Of a DNA stretch of 64,000 nt, positions 17,975-27,660 are shown in pieces. Source of the DNA: Hyphomonas sp. CY54-11-8. Its GTDB lineage: Bacteria > Pseudomonadota > Alphaproteobacteria > Caulobacterales > Hyphomonadaceae. Position numbers and translations under genes: made by a program. Numbering within the stretch: position 1 is the stretch's first letter; every line of letters starts with the position of its first letter. The stretch lies in the NCBI RefSeq assembly GCF_000682735.1, contig NZ_AWFD01000034.1, positions 62,001-126,000 on the forward strand, read 5' to 3'. The notes below the pieces were generated by a model. It worked only from the letters and a program-made list of their open reading frames with translations, was not told the origin of the DNA and ran no database searches.

Positions 17975-19405
17975 ATGAGTGCCGACATGAATTTCACCAT
18001 GACAATCAACGGGAAAGCCGTCGCCGGGACCGAAAAATTCGGTGTCGAGAACCCGGCACTTGGCGAAGTCTTCGCCGAAGCCCCGAATTGCACGCAGGCG
18101 GAGCTGGACGAAGCCGTCGCCGCTGCCCGCGCCGCGCTGCCAGCCTGGCGCAAGACGCCGATCGAGAAGCGCAAGGAAGTCATGCTCGCGATTGCCGGTG
18201 TGATTGCGCAGAACGGTGAGGAACTGGCGCGCCTGTTGACCAGGGAACAGGGCAAGCCGTTCGAGCAGGCAATGGGCGATGTTCTTGGCGGCGCGCACTG
18301 GTTCGCCGAGACAGCCAAGATGGATATTCCGGAAATCGTCTCGCAGGACGATGACGAGCGCTACACCGTCACCCGCTATGAGCCGATTGGCGTTGTGGCG
18401 GCCATTGTGCCGTGGAACTTCCCGATCATCCTGGCCGCATTCAAACTGGCGCCCGCTCTGCTGGCCGGCAACACGGTCGTGCTGAAGCCCGCGCCGACCA
18501 CGCCGCTGACCACGCTGCGCCTCGCTGAACTGATCCGTGACGTGGTTCCGGCCGGTGTGCTGAACGTCGTGTCCGGGGATGACCGTCTCGGACCGTGGCT
18601 GACCGGCCATTCCGGCATCGACAAGATCAGCTTCACCGGATCGACCCAGACAGGCCGCAAGGTCATGGAGGGCGCCTCCAAGGAGCTGAAGAAGGTCACG
18701 CTGGAACTCGGCGGCAACGATGCAGCCATCGTGATGCCGGATGTGAATGTCGAAGCCATTGCACAGGAACTGTTCTGGGCGGCGTTCCAGAACACCGGAC
18801 AGATCTGTATCGCAACCAAGCGCATGTATGTGCACAAGGACATCTATGAGCCGCTGAAGACGGCGCTGGTGGAATATGCCAAGACCGTGAAAGTGGGCGA
18901 TGGCTCGCAGCAGGGCACGCAGATCGGCCCGATCCAGAACAAAGCCCAGTACCAGCGCGTGCTGGACCTGATTCAGGATTCAAAGGACAAGGGCTACAAG
19001 TTCCTGATTGGCGGTGAAGCCTCGGAGGCGCCCGGTTATTTCGTGCCGGTCACCATCCTCGACAATCCGCCGGAAGAAGCGCGCATCGTGCAGGAGGAAC
19101 AGTTCGGTCCGGTCCTGCCGCTGATGTCGTTCGAAAATCTTGATGAAGTCGTCAGCCGTGCGAATGACACGATCTACGGCCTCGGCGCCTCTGTCTGGAG
19201 CGCCGACATCGCCAAGGCACAGGAAATCGCGGACCAGTTGGAAACCGGTACGGTCTGGATCAATGAAACCCAGCACCTGTCGCCGCATGCCTCGTTTGGC
19301 GGCGCCAAACAGTCGGGCATCGGCAGCGAAGGCGCCGAGCATGGCCTGCTGGAATTCTGCCAGGCCAAGACGACGAACATCCGCCGGAACGCTGCCTTCG
19401 TCTGA
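17975..19405 (+). CDS. NAD(P)-dependent aldehyde dehydrogenase
   Basis: A 476-residue aldehyde dehydrogenase superfamily enzyme. Active-site residues are all visible: Asn148 in PWNFP, Glu244 in LELGGND, the nucleophile Cys278 in NTGQICIATK, and the late EEQFGPVLPLM with catalytic-loop Phe. AGAGAGG precedes the ATG at 17975; a second ATG 12 bases on is possible. Specificity cannot be read from sequence; medium-chain or semialdehyde substrates are common for this length. The upstream 750 bases hold the decayed small gene and repeats. Confidence 0.93.
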   Translation: MSADMNFTMTINGKAVAGTEKFGVENPALGEVFAEAPNCTQAELDEAVAAARAALPAWRKTPIEKRKEVMLAIAGVIAQNGEELARLLTREQGKPFEQAMGDVLGGAHWFAETAKMDIPEIVSQDDDERYTVTRYEPIGVVAAIVPWNFPIILAAFKLAPALLAGNTVVLKPAPTTPLTTLRLAELIRDVVPAGVLNVVSGDDRLGPWLTGHSGIDKISFTGSTQTGRKVMEGASKELKKVTLELGGNDAAIVMPDVNVEAIAQELFWAAFQNTGQICIATKRMYVHKDIYEPLKTALVEYAKTVKVGDGSQQGTQIGPIQNKAQYQRVLDLIQDSKDKGYKFLIGGEASEAPGYFVPVTILDNPPEEARIVQEEQFGPVLPLMSFENLDEVVSRANDTIYGLGASVWSADIAKAQEIADQLETGTVWINETQHLSPHASFGGAKQSGIGSEGAEHGLLEFCQAKTTNIRRNAAFV

Positions 19406-19446
19406 GACGGCAGTTCGGAAGCTTTACGGCGAATGTTATTGAATAG

Positions 19447-19486
19447 AGAGGCGAGCGCGTGAAGGCGGGCTCGCCTCTGCTTTGCG
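19447..19486 (+). terminator. Hairpin after the aldehyde dehydrogenase gene
   Basis: AGAGGCGAGC (19447-19456) pairs exactly with GCTCGCCTCT (19469-19478) around a 12-base loop, followed by a short T-rich segment. The stem is strong but the T tract is weak. Confidence 0.6.
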
Positions 19487-19568
19487 GCCCCTGAAAATGA
19501 GTTGACCGCCGTCACGTCAGGTGCGGTTGCGGTGATGCGGTTCGGGCCGGATTTGGAAGGAAGAAGTA

Positions 19569-20327
19569 TTGGAACCCTATTTTTACCGGAAAGAGGATTC
19601 CGTCATCGCGACGGAGAATGGTGCAGGCCCCTGGGATCCGCGCATGCTGCATGGCGGAGCGCCGTCGGCCCTGATCGCCAGCATTGTCGAAGACCTGCCC
19701 AGCGAAGTGCCGATGTCGGTGACGCGCCTGACAATCGACCTGCAACGGCCGGTGCCGGTCGGGCCGCTGGACATCGATGTCAACATCACGCGCGAAGGCC
19801 GGAACATTCAGACCTCGGAAATCATTCTCTCGGCAAACGGCAAACAGGTAGTGCGCGCCGCGGCGCTCAAAATCCGCAAGGCCGATCTGGACCTGCCGGC
19901 TGAAGTGGCGATGCCGAATGGTGCTAGCCAGATACCGGAGACACCGCTGGAGTTCCCGCTCTCCGTGGGATTCAACACGGCGGTGGAAATGCGCACGGAA
20001 GACCCGAACGCGACATCTCGCAAAGCGGTCTGGTTCCACATCAAACGGCCATTCCTGGACACGCGGGCGACGACGCCAATTATGCGGGCGGCGGCGACGG
20101 GCGATTATTGCAACGGCTTCGGCTCATCCCTGAACTTTGAGGAGTGGACCTATATCAACGCGGACCTGACCCTTCATTTCGTGCGCGAGCCTGTGGGGGA
20201 ATGGATCAAGCTGGAGGCCAATTCCTGGATCAGTCCGGATGGGCGCGGGCTCGGCTTCGGGGAATTGTCGGACCAGCATGGCCCTTTCGGCCGGGCCGTC
20301 CAGTCGCTGGTGATTGCCAAGCGCTGA
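19569..20327 (+). CDS. TesB-like acyl-CoA thioesterase family protein
   Basis: A 252-residue double-hotdog protein of the TesB-like thioesterase family. Family marks include the early GPWDPRMLHGGAPSALIA (hotdog helix), LTIDLQRPVPVGPLDI, the second half starting with SRKAVWFHIKRPFL and the C-terminal GRGLGFGELSDQHGPFGRAVQSL. Acyl-CoA hydrolysis is the usual role; many members have an unknown acyl chain. The start codon is TTG with GGAAGGAAG upstream; no ATG is available in a sensible place. Confidence 0.8.
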   Translation: MEPYFYRKEDSVIATENGAGPWDPRMLHGGAPSALIASIVEDLPSEVPMSVTRLTIDLQRPVPVGPLDIDVNITREGRNIQTSEIILSANGKQVVRAAALKIRKADLDLPAEVAMPNGASQIPETPLEFPLSVGFNTAVEMRTEDPNATSRKAVWFHIKRPFLDTRATTPIMRAAATGDYCNGFGSSLNFEEWTYINADLTLHFVREPVGEWIKLEANSWISPDGRGLGFGELSDQHGPFGRAVQSLVIAKR

Positions 20328-20384
20328 GCCGGGTGCGTGCAAGGCGGGCTTTGCCGGGGTGGAAAGCTCGCCTATACGCGCGCC

Positions 20385-21536
20385 ATGACGACCTTTCCGT
20401 TTGAGATCAAGGCCCGCGAGGGCAAGGCGCGCACAGGGCTGCTGAAGACGCCGCGGGGCGATATCCGTACGCCGGCCTTCATGCCTGTCGGCACCGCCGG
20501 TACGGTGAAAGCGCTCTATATGAACCAGGTGAAAGAAGCCGGGGCCGACATTATCCTCGGCAACACCTATCACCTGATGCTGCGCCCCGGTGCCGAGCGG
20601 GTGCATCGTCTCGGCGGCCTGCACAAATTTGCCCATTGGGACGGCCCGATGCTGACCGACAGCGGCGGCTTCCAGGTGTGGAGCCTTGCCCAGCTGCGCA
20701 AGATGGATGCCGACGGGGTCACTTTTCAGAGCCATATCGACGGCTCCACCCACCGGCTGACGCCTGCGCGCAGCATCGAGATCCAGGCGGATCTTCTCGG
20801 CGCAGATATTTCGATGCAGCTGGATGAGTGCACCGATTATCCGTGCACGCATGAGGCAGCGGAAGAGAGCCTTGAGCTGTCCCTGCGCTGGGGCGAGCGG
20901 AGCCTTGAAGCATTCGGGGAACGGGACACGCAAACCCTGTTCGGCATCATCCAGGGCTCGAACTTCGCTGACCTGCGCGAGCGGTCGGCGAAGGGTGTCG
21001 TCTCTCAGGGCTTTGGTGGCATCGCGCTGGGCGGCCTCGCCGTGGGTGAGGGACACGCACAGATGTGCGAAACGATCGACATGACGGTGCCGCACCTGCC
21101 GGACGCCGTGCCGCGCTATGTGATGGGTGTCGGCAAGCCGATTGACCTTATCGAGAGCGTGGCGCGGGGAATCGACATGTTCGACTGTGTGTTGCCGACG
21201 CGCTCTGGCCGCCATGGTCAGGCCTGGACTTGGGCCGGGCCGATCAATGTGAAGAACGCCAAGTTTGCCGAAGATCTCTCACCGCTGGACGAGACCGTCG
21301 ATTGCCCGGCCAGCCGAGACTATCCGAAGGCCTATTACCACCACTTGTTCCGGGCGGGGGAGTATCTAGGACCAATGCTGCTCAGCTGGCACAACACGGC
21401 TTTCTTCCAGGCGCTGATGCAGGAGATCCGCGCCGCCATTGCCGAGGGCCGGTTTGAAGCGCTGAGAACCCGCCTGCAGACGGCCTGGGCCTCGACCAAG
21501 TCCAGACCCCGGGCCGAAGAGGGCGCCGAGGGCTAG
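20385..21536 (+). CDS. tgt: Queuine tRNA-ribosyltransferase (tRNA-guanine transglycosylase)
   Basis: A 383-residue TIM-barrel enzyme that exchanges G34 for preQ1 in tRNAs for Asn, Asp, His and Tyr. The active site looks intact: TDSGGFQ (general acid/base Asp92), [21 protein letters not shown], and the nucleophile Asp267 in [13 protein letters not shown]. The zinc site does not: the usual Cys-x-Cys-x-x-Cys...His reads Val305-Asp-Cys307-Pro-Ala-Ser310...His336, so two of three Cys are missing while spacing to the His is exactly kept. Zinc is structural and close to the tRNA-binding surface, so activity may persist with altered metal need. It ends with a CTAG shared with the convergent lipoprotein gene. 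Confidence 0.95.
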   Translation: MTTFPFEIKAREGKARTGLLKTPRGDIRTPAFMPVGTAGTVKALYMNQVKEAGADIILGNTYHLMLRPGAERVHRLGGLHKFAHWDGPMLTDSGGFQVWSLAQLRKMDADGVTFQSHIDGSTHRLTPARSIEIQADLLGADISMQLDECTDYPCTHEAAEESLELSLRWGERSLEAFGERDTQTLFGIIQGSNFADLRERSAKGVVSQGFGGIALGGLAVGEGHAQMCETIDMTVPHLPDAVPRYVMGVGKPIDLIESVARGIDMFDCVLPTRSGRHGQAWTWAGPINVKNAKFAEDLSPLDETVDCPASRDYPKAYYHHLFRAGEYLGPMLLSWHNTAFFQALMQEIRAAIAEGRFEALRTRLQTAWASTKSRPRAEEGAEG

Positions 21537-22162
21537 TCCGGCGTGTCGCCTTTGAAGACGGTCTTGTCGGGTTCCGGCACGATCGGGTTCGGCCGGGCAG
21601 GCGGCGGACAGTCACGGGCGAGGCCGATCCCTTTCAGATACGCCCGCCGCTGGGCGCCGAGCTTGTAGGCCCGGTTGTACTTCTTCTGATAGGCATAGGC
21701 GCCCGTTGCGCGGCGGACGAGGCTGCGGAAGGGAATCAGGCTGCTGGCGGTGGATGAGATCGTGTCGAGCGCCGCATCGGAGGCTTCGTCGGCCAGTTTT
21801 TCCGTGCGCAGGCGTTCGTCAGGATTTTCCGTGTCCCAGTCCGGCCCGAGCGCCGCGTCCAGTTCCGCCAGGGTCAGCGTGATTTCCAAACAGCTGATGT
21901 CCTCGGGCACGTCATACGGGCTTTCGATGTCCTTCAGGATGGGCGGAATCGGATCCCGCTTCAGGTTCAGGTCCTCCAGTGGAGACATGGCGGCATCGGG
22001 AAGGCCGTCCTTGGTTTGGGTGTAGGCGCTGCCGGCCGCCGTTTCGGTGTTCTTGACCACACCGTCGGAGCCGGCTGCGTTTTCCCCAGGGGCAGGTTCC
22101 GGGCTGCTGGCGCAGGCGGCGGCCAGCATGACGACGGGCAGGAGCAGGATGGAATATCTCAT
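21533..22162 (-). CDS. Predicted lipoprotein of unknown function
   Basis: A 209-residue protein with lipobox LAAAC (Cys17) followed by a Ser/Pro/Glu/Ala linker, then a soluble region with [23 protein letters not shown]-like patches and a basic [32 protein letters not shown] segment. The family is not recognised. Its TAG and the TAG of tgt overlap by four bases (CTAG), tail to tail. A short C-terminal Pro-rich tail carries two Cys-free acidic residues only, so no metal site is obvious. Confidence 0.75.
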   Translation of the reverse strand: MRYSILLLPVVMLAAACASSPEPAPGENAAGSDGVVKNTETAAGSAYTQTKDGLPDAAMSPLEDLNLKRDPIPPILKDIESPYDVPEDISCLEITLTLAELDAALGPDWDTENPDERLRTEKLADEASDAALDTISSTASSLIPFRSLVRRATGAYAYQKKYNRAYKLGAQRRAYLKGIGLARDCPPPARPNPIVPEPDKTVFKGDTPD

Positions 22163-22219
22163 GATTTCAGTTTGAGCGGATAAATGTGGCGACTTGTGAC
22201 GATTGGGTGCAGGCGGGTG

Positions 22220-22247
22220 TTGACCAGTCCCGAACCCTTCTCTAAAT
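22220..22247 (+). promoter_or_regulatory. Candidate promoter of tRNA-Lys
   Basis: TTGACC (22220-22225) and CTAAAT (22242-22247) are separated by 16 bases and sit 13 bases before the tRNA, fitting a sigma-70-type promoter. Confidence 0.6.
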
Positions 22248-22260
22248 GGGCCGCTCTGGC

Positions 22261-22336
22261 GTGCCCTTAGCTCAGCTGGTAGAGCAACTGACTTTTAATC
22301 AGTAGGTCACAGGTTCGAACCCTGTAGGGCACACCA
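22261..22336 (+). tRNA. tRNA-Lys (anticodon TTT)
   Basis: A full 76-nt cloverleaf, GTGCCCT (22261) pairing with AGGGCAC (22326-22332), discriminator A and encoded CCA (22334-22336). The anticodon loop CTTTTAA gives TTT and the T-loop GGTTCGAACCC is canonical. It ends 10 bases before the convergent S9 peptidase stop codon. Confidence 0.97.
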
Positions 22337-22346
22337 TTTTATCCTC

Positions 22347-24377
22347 TCACTCTCCCTTCACATGGTTATCGTACCAGCCAACATAGCGCTGGTAACGGTC
22401 GGCGACAAAGCTGGGTCGCCCGATAGAGTGATCTTCGCCCGGATACACCACAAGCCCCGTTTCGATGCCGCGCTTGCGAAGGGCCTGGTACATTTCCTCT
22501 GAATTGAGAATCGGCACGTTCCAGTCGGCCCCTCCGCCGATGAACAGGCTGGGCGTCGTCACATTGCCGATTTGGAAGAAGGGTGAAATCCGGTGCCATT
22601 CGGACTGGTTTTCCCATGGCAGGCCGAGTTCCATCACCCATTCGCGCTGATAGATGTCGTGACCATAGTTTGCCGTGTAGTTCGCCTCACTGGCGCCGCT
22701 GACAGCGCCTTTGAACCGGCCAGTCTTGGTGATCACATAGTTGGTGAGAATGCCGCCATAGGACCAGCCACCGACGCCGAGACGGTCTTCATCCGCCAGT
22801 CCCATCTCCACAGCCTTGTCGACGCCGGCCATGATGTCGATGAAATCCCGGTTGCCCCAGTCGGCCCAGATCGCTGACGCATAGTCCTGACCGCGCCCGC
22901 TGGAACCGCGCGGATTGACCATGACCGTCGTATAGCCATTGGCGGCGTAGAACTGGGCGAAGGGATCAAAGCTGTAATCGAACTGCGACACAGGGCCACC
23001 ATGGATGCGCAGGATGGCAGGCGGCACGGAGCCTTCAGCCATACCGATTGCCGGGTAGATGAATTCCTGCACCGTATCGCCGTCGGGATTGGTGAAATCC
23101 ACAAATTGCGGCTCCGACAGGGTGACCTGGTCCAGCAGGTCTGCATTCGTGTACGTGACCTGGCTGAGCTTGCCGCGCCGGTCCTGCCAGAACACGTCAC
23201 CCGGCACGGTGGGGGTCGAGATGACGGCGGCCATCGTGCCTTTGGGGCCTTCTTCGAAACTGCTGACCGCGAGGGCGCCGTCGATGACTTTCTGGATCGA
23301 TTTCTTCCGCAGGTCATAGGCCGATACGGGCTGCGTGCCGGAATCTTCGCTCAGGAAAAAGATGGAGCGCCCGTCCGCAGAGAAAGTGGGTGCGTAGACG
23401 TTCCGGTCCAGCGCCTCGGTCAGAACCTGCTCCTTGCCGCCCTCAGCGGGCACGGTGGCCAGGTGGATGGTGGCGTACCAGATCAATTCCGGCTGGGTCT
23501 GGGCCGTATAGGCGACGGTCTGGCCGTCAGGGCTCCAGTCCGGAGACGAATCTGTCCCCGGGTTGAAGGTCAGCTGCCGGGGATCGGACGGGGCGGCTGC
23601 AGTATCCGCAGACACCACGAAGATGTCGGAATTGGCGTTCGCGTCAGGCTCTTCCGTGTGATTGCTGGTATAGGCGATTTCCATGCCATCAGGGCTCCAG
23701 TCCGGCTCGCTGTCATCCTGCTGTCCGAATGTGAGTTGGACCGGGGCTTCGTCCCGTCCCGCGATCACATAGATATGGGTATAGGTGCGGCCCAGATAGC
23801 CGACGCCATCTTCTTTGAATTGCAGGCGGTCGATGACGTAAGGGTGCTCCTTCGGCGTTTCGCCATTGGCTTTTGCTTCCCGGTCCGCCTTGTCGTTTTC
23901 GCTTTCGTCCGTGATCAGCAGGGCCATGCGCTGACCATCCGGCGCCCATTCGAAGCCGTCGACGCCTTGCGTGACGTCTGTATAGGCCATGGCCTCGCCG
24001 CCGCGCATGTCCAGCGTCCAGACCTGCGTGGTCGCATCTTCGTCGAGATCGTCACGGGCGGCCAGGAAGGCGAGCTGGGTTCCATCAGGGCTCCATTGCG
24101 GATCGCTGGCGCTGTAGGTCTCGCCTGTCATTGGCAGGACGGTGCCGTCCTCCACCGAAGCCATCCAGACCTGGGTAAAGGATTTGTCCTTGTCCATGTC
24201 ATTGCGTTTGACCGTGTAGGCTGCCCATTTGCCGTCCGGGCTGAGATCGACGGAGGAGACATCCCGGATCGCGAGCAGGTCGTCGACCGTGATTGCGCGC
24301 ATTTCCTGTGCGGCGCCGGGGCTGGCAGCCAGCGCAAGAAGGGCACAGAGGCTGAGGGATGACTTCAGATATTTCAT
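22347..24377 (-). CDS. S9 family prolyl oligopeptidase-type peptidase, secreted
   Basis: A 676-residue periplasmic serine peptidase of the S9 (acylaminoacyl / dipeptidyl peptidase) family. A Sec signal peptide (residues about 1-24, ending ASPGAA) is followed by a WD40-like beta-propeller (repeats of LSPDGKWAAY, WSPDGTQLAF, FEWAPDGQRMA, WSPDGMEIAY, WSPDGQTVAY) and a C-terminal alpha/beta hydrolase. The triad is Ser539 in GGWSYGG, Asp618 in GGGADWNVP and His650 in GEDHSIG. The ATG at 24377 has GAGGAG upstream; an open upstream stretch is out of keeping with a signal peptide and is dropped. It likely degrades peptides in the envelope. Confidence 0.93.
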   Translation of the reverse strand: MKYLKSSLSLCALLALAASPGAAQEMRAITVDDLLAIRDVSSVDLSPDGKWAAYTVKRNDMDKDKSFTQVWMASVEDGTVLPMTGETYSASDPQWSPDGTQLAFLAARDDLDEDATTQVWTLDMRGGEAMAYTDVTQGVDGFEWAPDGQRMALLITDESENDKADREAKANGETPKEHPYVIDRLQFKEDGVGYLGRTYTHIYVIAGRDEAPVQLTFGQQDDSEPDWSPDGMEIAYTSNHTEEPDANANSDIFVVSADTAAAPSDPRQLTFNPGTDSSPDWSPDGQTVAYTAQTQPELIWYATIHLATVPAEGGKEQVLTEALDRNVYAPTFSADGRSIFFLSEDSGTQPVSAYDLRKKSIQKVIDGALAVSSFEEGPKGTMAAVISTPTVPGDVFWQDRRGKLSQVTYTNADLLDQVTLSEPQFVDFTNPDGDTVQEFIYPAIGMAEGSVPPAILRIHGGPVSQFDYSFDPFAQFYAANGYTTVMVNPRGSSGRGQDYASAIWADWGNRDFIDIMAGVDKAVEMGLADEDRLGVGGWSYGGILTNYVITKTGRFKGAVSGASEANYTANYGHDIYQREWVMELGLPWENQSEWHRISPFFQIGNVTTPSLFIGGGADWNVPILNSEEMYQALRKRGIETGLVVYPGEDHSIGRPSFVADRYQRYVGWYDNHVKGE

Positions 24378-24504
24378 GGGAACGCTCCTCGAAGAGAACG
24401 GAAAGCTTACTCTCTTCCTGAGGCGCGGCAATGGCGCGCTGAAACCCCAGTTTGCCGCACCGGTCAGGGCTGTTATATGCGCGCTTTCACCGCGAGGAGT
24501 CGGT

Positions 24505-25341
24505 ATGGACAGCGCTGTCCGCAAGACAATCAGGGAAGAGCTGCTGCACCGGCTGTCCGGCGGGCGGGTGATGCTGATGGGCATCCTGAACGTCACCCCC
24601 GATTCCTTTTCGGATGGCGGCGAACATTTCGGCCTGACCAATGCCATCCAGCATGCCGAACAGATGCGCATTGATGGGGCCGACATCATCGACATCGGCG
24701 GCGAGTCGACCCGGCCGGGCGCTGAGAACGTAGATGCCGCAGAAGAGTGGCGCCGTGTGTCCGGAACGATTGCGTCGCTGTCGGCCTCAGGCGCACTGCC
24801 TCTGTCCATCGATACCTACAAGGCGTCAGTCGCCCGCCAGGCAGCAAAAGCCGGTGCCGTGATCATCAATGACGTCTGGGGCATGACACGTGATCCTGAC
24901 ATGGCTTCAGCCGTGTCCGAGACGGATAGTCTTGTCGTGGTGACGTACAATCGAGGCAAGGCGGACGGCGCGATCAATCTGCGAGACGATATGGCCGTCT
25001 TTTTCGAGGAAAGCTTTGCAGAGGCGGATGCGCACGGCATTCCACGCGAGCACCTCATTCTCGATCCGGGAGTCGGATTTGGAAAAACCTACGAACAGAA
25101 TTTTGGTGTTCTGGCCAATCTGGATGTGCTCGCTGAAACCGGGCGACCGGTTCTGGTCGGCGTTTCACGCAAATCCTTCATCGGGCGCCTGACGGGCAAT
25201 CCCGTGGGTGACCGGTTGATCGGCACGCTTACGGCCAATCTGGACAGCGTCTTCCGCGGCGCGTCTATCCTGCGCGTGCACGATGTTGCCGCACACCGCG
25301 AAGCCCTCAACATGCTGGAAGCAATCGAGAAAGCAAAATGA
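24505..25341 (+). CDS. folP: Dihydropteroate synthase
   Basis: A 278-residue TIM-barrel enzyme joining pABA to dihydropterin pyrophosphate; the sulfonamide target. Landmarks in order: MGILNVTPDSFSDGG (25-39), DIIDIGGESTRPGAE, PLSIDTYKASVA, GVGFGKTYEQN, PVLVGVSRKSFIG and RVHDVAAHREAL. GCGAGGAG precedes the ATG at 24505. It overlaps folB by four bases (ATGA), so folP-folB-folK are cotranscribed. It is divergent from the S9 peptidase. Confidence 0.97.
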   Translation: MDSAVRKTIREELLHRLSGGRVMLMGILNVTPDSFSDGGEHFGLTNAIQHAEQMRIDGADIIDIGGESTRPGAENVDAAEEWRRVSGTIASLSASGALPLSIDTYKASVARQAAKAGAVIINDVWGMTRDPDMASAVSETDSLVVVTYNRGKADGAINLRDDMAVFFEESFAEADAHGIPREHLILDPGVGFGKTYEQNFGVLANLDVLAETGRPVLVGVSRKSFIGRLTGNPVGDRLIGTLTANLDSVFRGASILRVHDVAAHREALNMLEAIEKAK

Positions 25342-25703
25342 CCGACCGCGTATTCGTCACCAATCTCTGCCTTCACGGCTTCCACGGAGTCCACAAGGCC
25401 GAGAAGTCCCTCGGGCAGAAATTCTATATCGACATGGAATGCGAGCTGAAACCGCAGGCGGCGCGCAATGACGACATGTCCGAGACAGTCAATTATGGCG
25501 AGCTGTGCGACCTGGCAGAGCGGCTGTCGGGGGAGACGGTCTTCAACCTGATCGAAACGTTCGCTGAACGGATCGCGCTGGCCGTGCTGGAAGACCAGCC
25601 GCTGGTGGAGCGGATTACGGTCACTGTCCGGAAACCTTCGGCGCCGATCCGGCACTTCGTGGATCACGTCGGCGTGGTTATCACCCGTAGCCGTAATGGC
25701 TGA
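25338..25703 (+). CDS. folB: Dihydroneopterin aldolase
   Basis: A 121-residue FolB-family enzyme that cleaves dihydroneopterin to hydroxymethyldihydropterin and glycolaldehyde. Features include GFHGVHKAEKSLGQKFYID with the conserved Glu, the central DMSETVNYGELCDL, NLIETFAERIALAVL and the Lys in VTVRKPSAPI near residue 100. It overlaps folP by four bases and folK by eight, a tight operon. Confidence 0.94.
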   Translation: MTDRVFVTNLCLHGFHGVHKAEKSLGQKFYIDMECELKPQAARNDDMSETVNYGELCDLAERLSGETVFNLIETFAERIALAVLEDQPLVERITVTVRKPSAPIRHFVDHVGVVITRSRNG

Positions 25704-26226
25704 GGCGTATCTGGAACTCGGAACCAATCTGGGCGATCGGGAAGACTATCTGGCTCGGGCGCTCGCTCTGCTGGAGGGGACGGAAGGGATTCGTCTTGTC
25801 CAGATCTCTCGCGTCTATTGTTCCAAGGCCTGGGGTGTCCTGGAGCAACCGGATTTTCTCAATGTCTGTCTACAGATAGATACAATGCTCCAGCCTCTCG
25901 ACCTGCTGGCGGTGTGTAAGGACATTGAGAATGCATTGGGCCGGCAGGTGCGCGAACGGTGGGGGCCGCGGGAAATCGATATCGATATTCTGATGATGCA
26001 GGGCGTCGACATTGACACGCCAACCCTGACGATTCCACATCCGCGTCTGGCGCAGCGCCGTTTCGTGCTGGACCCTCTGTCGGATATCGCGCCGCGCTGG
26101 GAGTTCGATGGTGTGCCGGTCTCGCTGCTGGCGGAGACCCTTCGCGCGGACGAACCGGACCAGGTGTGCTTCCCAGACGAAAAAGCCACGCAGCGCCTGG
26201 CGGAACTGCGTGGCTCTTCAAAGTGA
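25696..26226 (+). CDS. folK: 6-hydroxymethyl-7,8-dihydropterin pyrophosphokinase
   Basis: A 176-residue HPPK that transfers pyrophosphate from ATP to hydroxymethyldihydropterin. The N-terminus LELGTNLGDREDYL and the signature RWGPREIDIDIL with DxD metal ligands are clear, as is IPHPRLAQRRFVLDPL. The C-terminus is a little longer than the E. coli protein (about 159 residues) and lacks an obvious extra domain. It faces pntB tail to tail with a 12-base gap and no clear terminator. Confidence 0.95.
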   Translation: MAEAYLELGTNLGDREDYLARALALLEGTEGIRLVQISRVYCSKAWGVLEQPDFLNVCLQIDTMLQPLDLLAVCKDIENALGRQVRERWGPREIDIDILMMQGVDIDTPTLTIPHPRLAQRRFVLDPLSDIAPRWEFDGVPVSLLAETLRADEPDQVCFPDEKATQRLAELRGSSK

Positions 26227-26238
26227 TGTCAGGGCGCC

Positions 26239-27657
26239 TTAGAGCGACTTGACGATGTCTTCCACCATTTTCTTGGCGTCTGCGAGCAACATCATCGTGT
26301 TGTCGTTGAAGAAGAGCGGGTTATCGACGCCGGCATAGCCGGAGCCCATGGAGCGTTTCACGAACAGCACCGTGCGGGCGTTCTCGACGTCCAGAACCGG
26401 CATGCCGTAAATGGGTGACGTCTTGTCCGTCTTGGCCGACGGGTTGGTCACATCGTTTGCGCCGATGACGAAGGCGACATCCGCAGTCGAGAATTCGGAG
26501 TTGATGTCCTCCAGCTCGAACACTTCGTCATAGGGTACCTGCGCCTCGGCCAGTAGCACGTTCATGTGCCCCGGCATACGGCCGGCGACCGGGTGGATGG
26601 CGTACTTCACTTCGACGCCTTCCTCCTTCAGCAGCTCCGCCATTTCCTTCAGCGCGTGCTGGGCCTGCGCCACAGCCATGCCGTAGCCGGGCACGATGAT
26701 GACCTTGGACGCGTTCTTCATGATGAAGGCCGCATCGTCAGCAGAGCCTTTCTTGAACGGACGGTCGACAGCCGGGCCGCCAGCGCCTGCTGCGGAGTCG
26801 TCTGCGCCGAAGCCGCCGAGGATCACCGAGATGAAGCTCCGGTTCATGCCCTTGCACATGATGTAGGAAAGGATCGCACCCGAAGAGCCGACGAGGGCAC
26901 CCGTAATGATCAGGGCGAAATTGCCGAGTGTGAAACCGAGGGCGGCAGCCGCCCAACCCGAATAGGAGTTCAGCATGGACACGACGACCGGCATATCGGC
27001 GCCGCCGATCGGAATGATCAGCGTGATGCCGAGGATCAGCGCCAGGACCGTGAGGCCCCAGAACGCCCAGGGTGCTTGGCCGTTCACGGCAATCAGGTAG
27101 CCCAGAAGGCCGACGACACCGGCAGCAAGCACGATGTTGAGCAGGTGACGGGCAGGCAACATGATCGGCGCGCCGCTCATGTTGCCGTTTAGTTTCGCAA
27201 AGGCGATGACCGAACCGGTAAATGTCAGGGCACCGATGGCGGAGCCGAGGCCGAGTTCGATCAGGGAGGCGCCCTTGATGCCGACATCACCGGCGATGCC
27301 GAACTGGACGGGCGAGTAGAAGGCGGCTGCGGCCACGAGCACGGCGGCCATGCCGACGAGGCTGTGGAAGGCAGCCACCAGCTGCGGCATCGCCGTCATC
27401 GGAATGCGGCGGGCGATGATTGCGCCGATGATGCCTCCGACGGCAACGCCTGCGAGGATCAGGCCCCATGTGGTGACGTCGAGGTCACCCCAGAGCAGGG
27501 CAAGCGTCGTCGCCACGGCGATGGCCATGCCGATCATGCCGTTGCGGTTGCCCGCGCGGCTGGTGGCTGGACTGGAAAGCCCACGAAGCGCCAGAATGAA
27601 GAGGATGCCGGCGATCAGATAGAGCAGCGGCGCCCAGGTAGAGTGAAAGGAGTCCAT
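26239..27657 (-). CDS. pntB: NAD(P) transhydrogenase subunit beta
   Basis: A 472-residue membrane subunit of proton-translocating transhydrogenase. It holds the domain II membrane bundle (several hydrophobic segments in the first 260 residues, including GGADMPVVVSMLNSYSGWAAAALGF) and NADP(H)-binding domain III at the C-terminus (VIIVPGYGMAVAQAQHAL, IHPVAGRMPGHMNVLLAEAQVPYDEV, ANDVTNPSA, KRSMGSGYAGV). It follows pntA2 by three bases. The complex passes hydride from NADH to NADP+ using the proton gradient. Confidence 0.97.
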   Translation of the reverse strand: MDSFHSTWAPLLYLIAGILFILALRGLSSPATSRAGNRNGMIGMAIAVATTLALLWGDLDVTTWGLILAGVAVGGIIGAIIARRIPMTAMPQLVAAFHSLVGMAAVLVAAAAFYSPVQFGIAGDVGIKGASLIELGLGSAIGALTFTGSVIAFAKLNGNMSGAPIMLPARHLLNIVLAAGVVGLLGYLIAVNGQAPWAFWGLTVLALILGITLIIPIGGADMPVVVSMLNSYSGWAAAALGFTLGNFALIITGALVGSSGAILSYIMCKGMNRSFISVILGGFGADDSAAGAGGPAVDRPFKKGSADDAAFIMKNASKVIIVPGYGMAVAQAQHALKEMAELLKEEGVEVKYAIHPVAGRMPGHMNVLLAEAQVPYDEVFELEDINSEFSTADVAFVIGANDVTNPSAKTDKTSPIYGMPVLDVENARTVLFVKRSMGSGYAGVDNPLFFNDNTMMLLADAKKMVEDIVKSL

Positions 27658-27660
27658 GAA

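Noticed and set aside
23001-24362. A 453-codon plus-strand frame antisense to the S9 peptidase
   Set aside because: The minus strand has signal peptide, WD repeats and a full catalytic triad.
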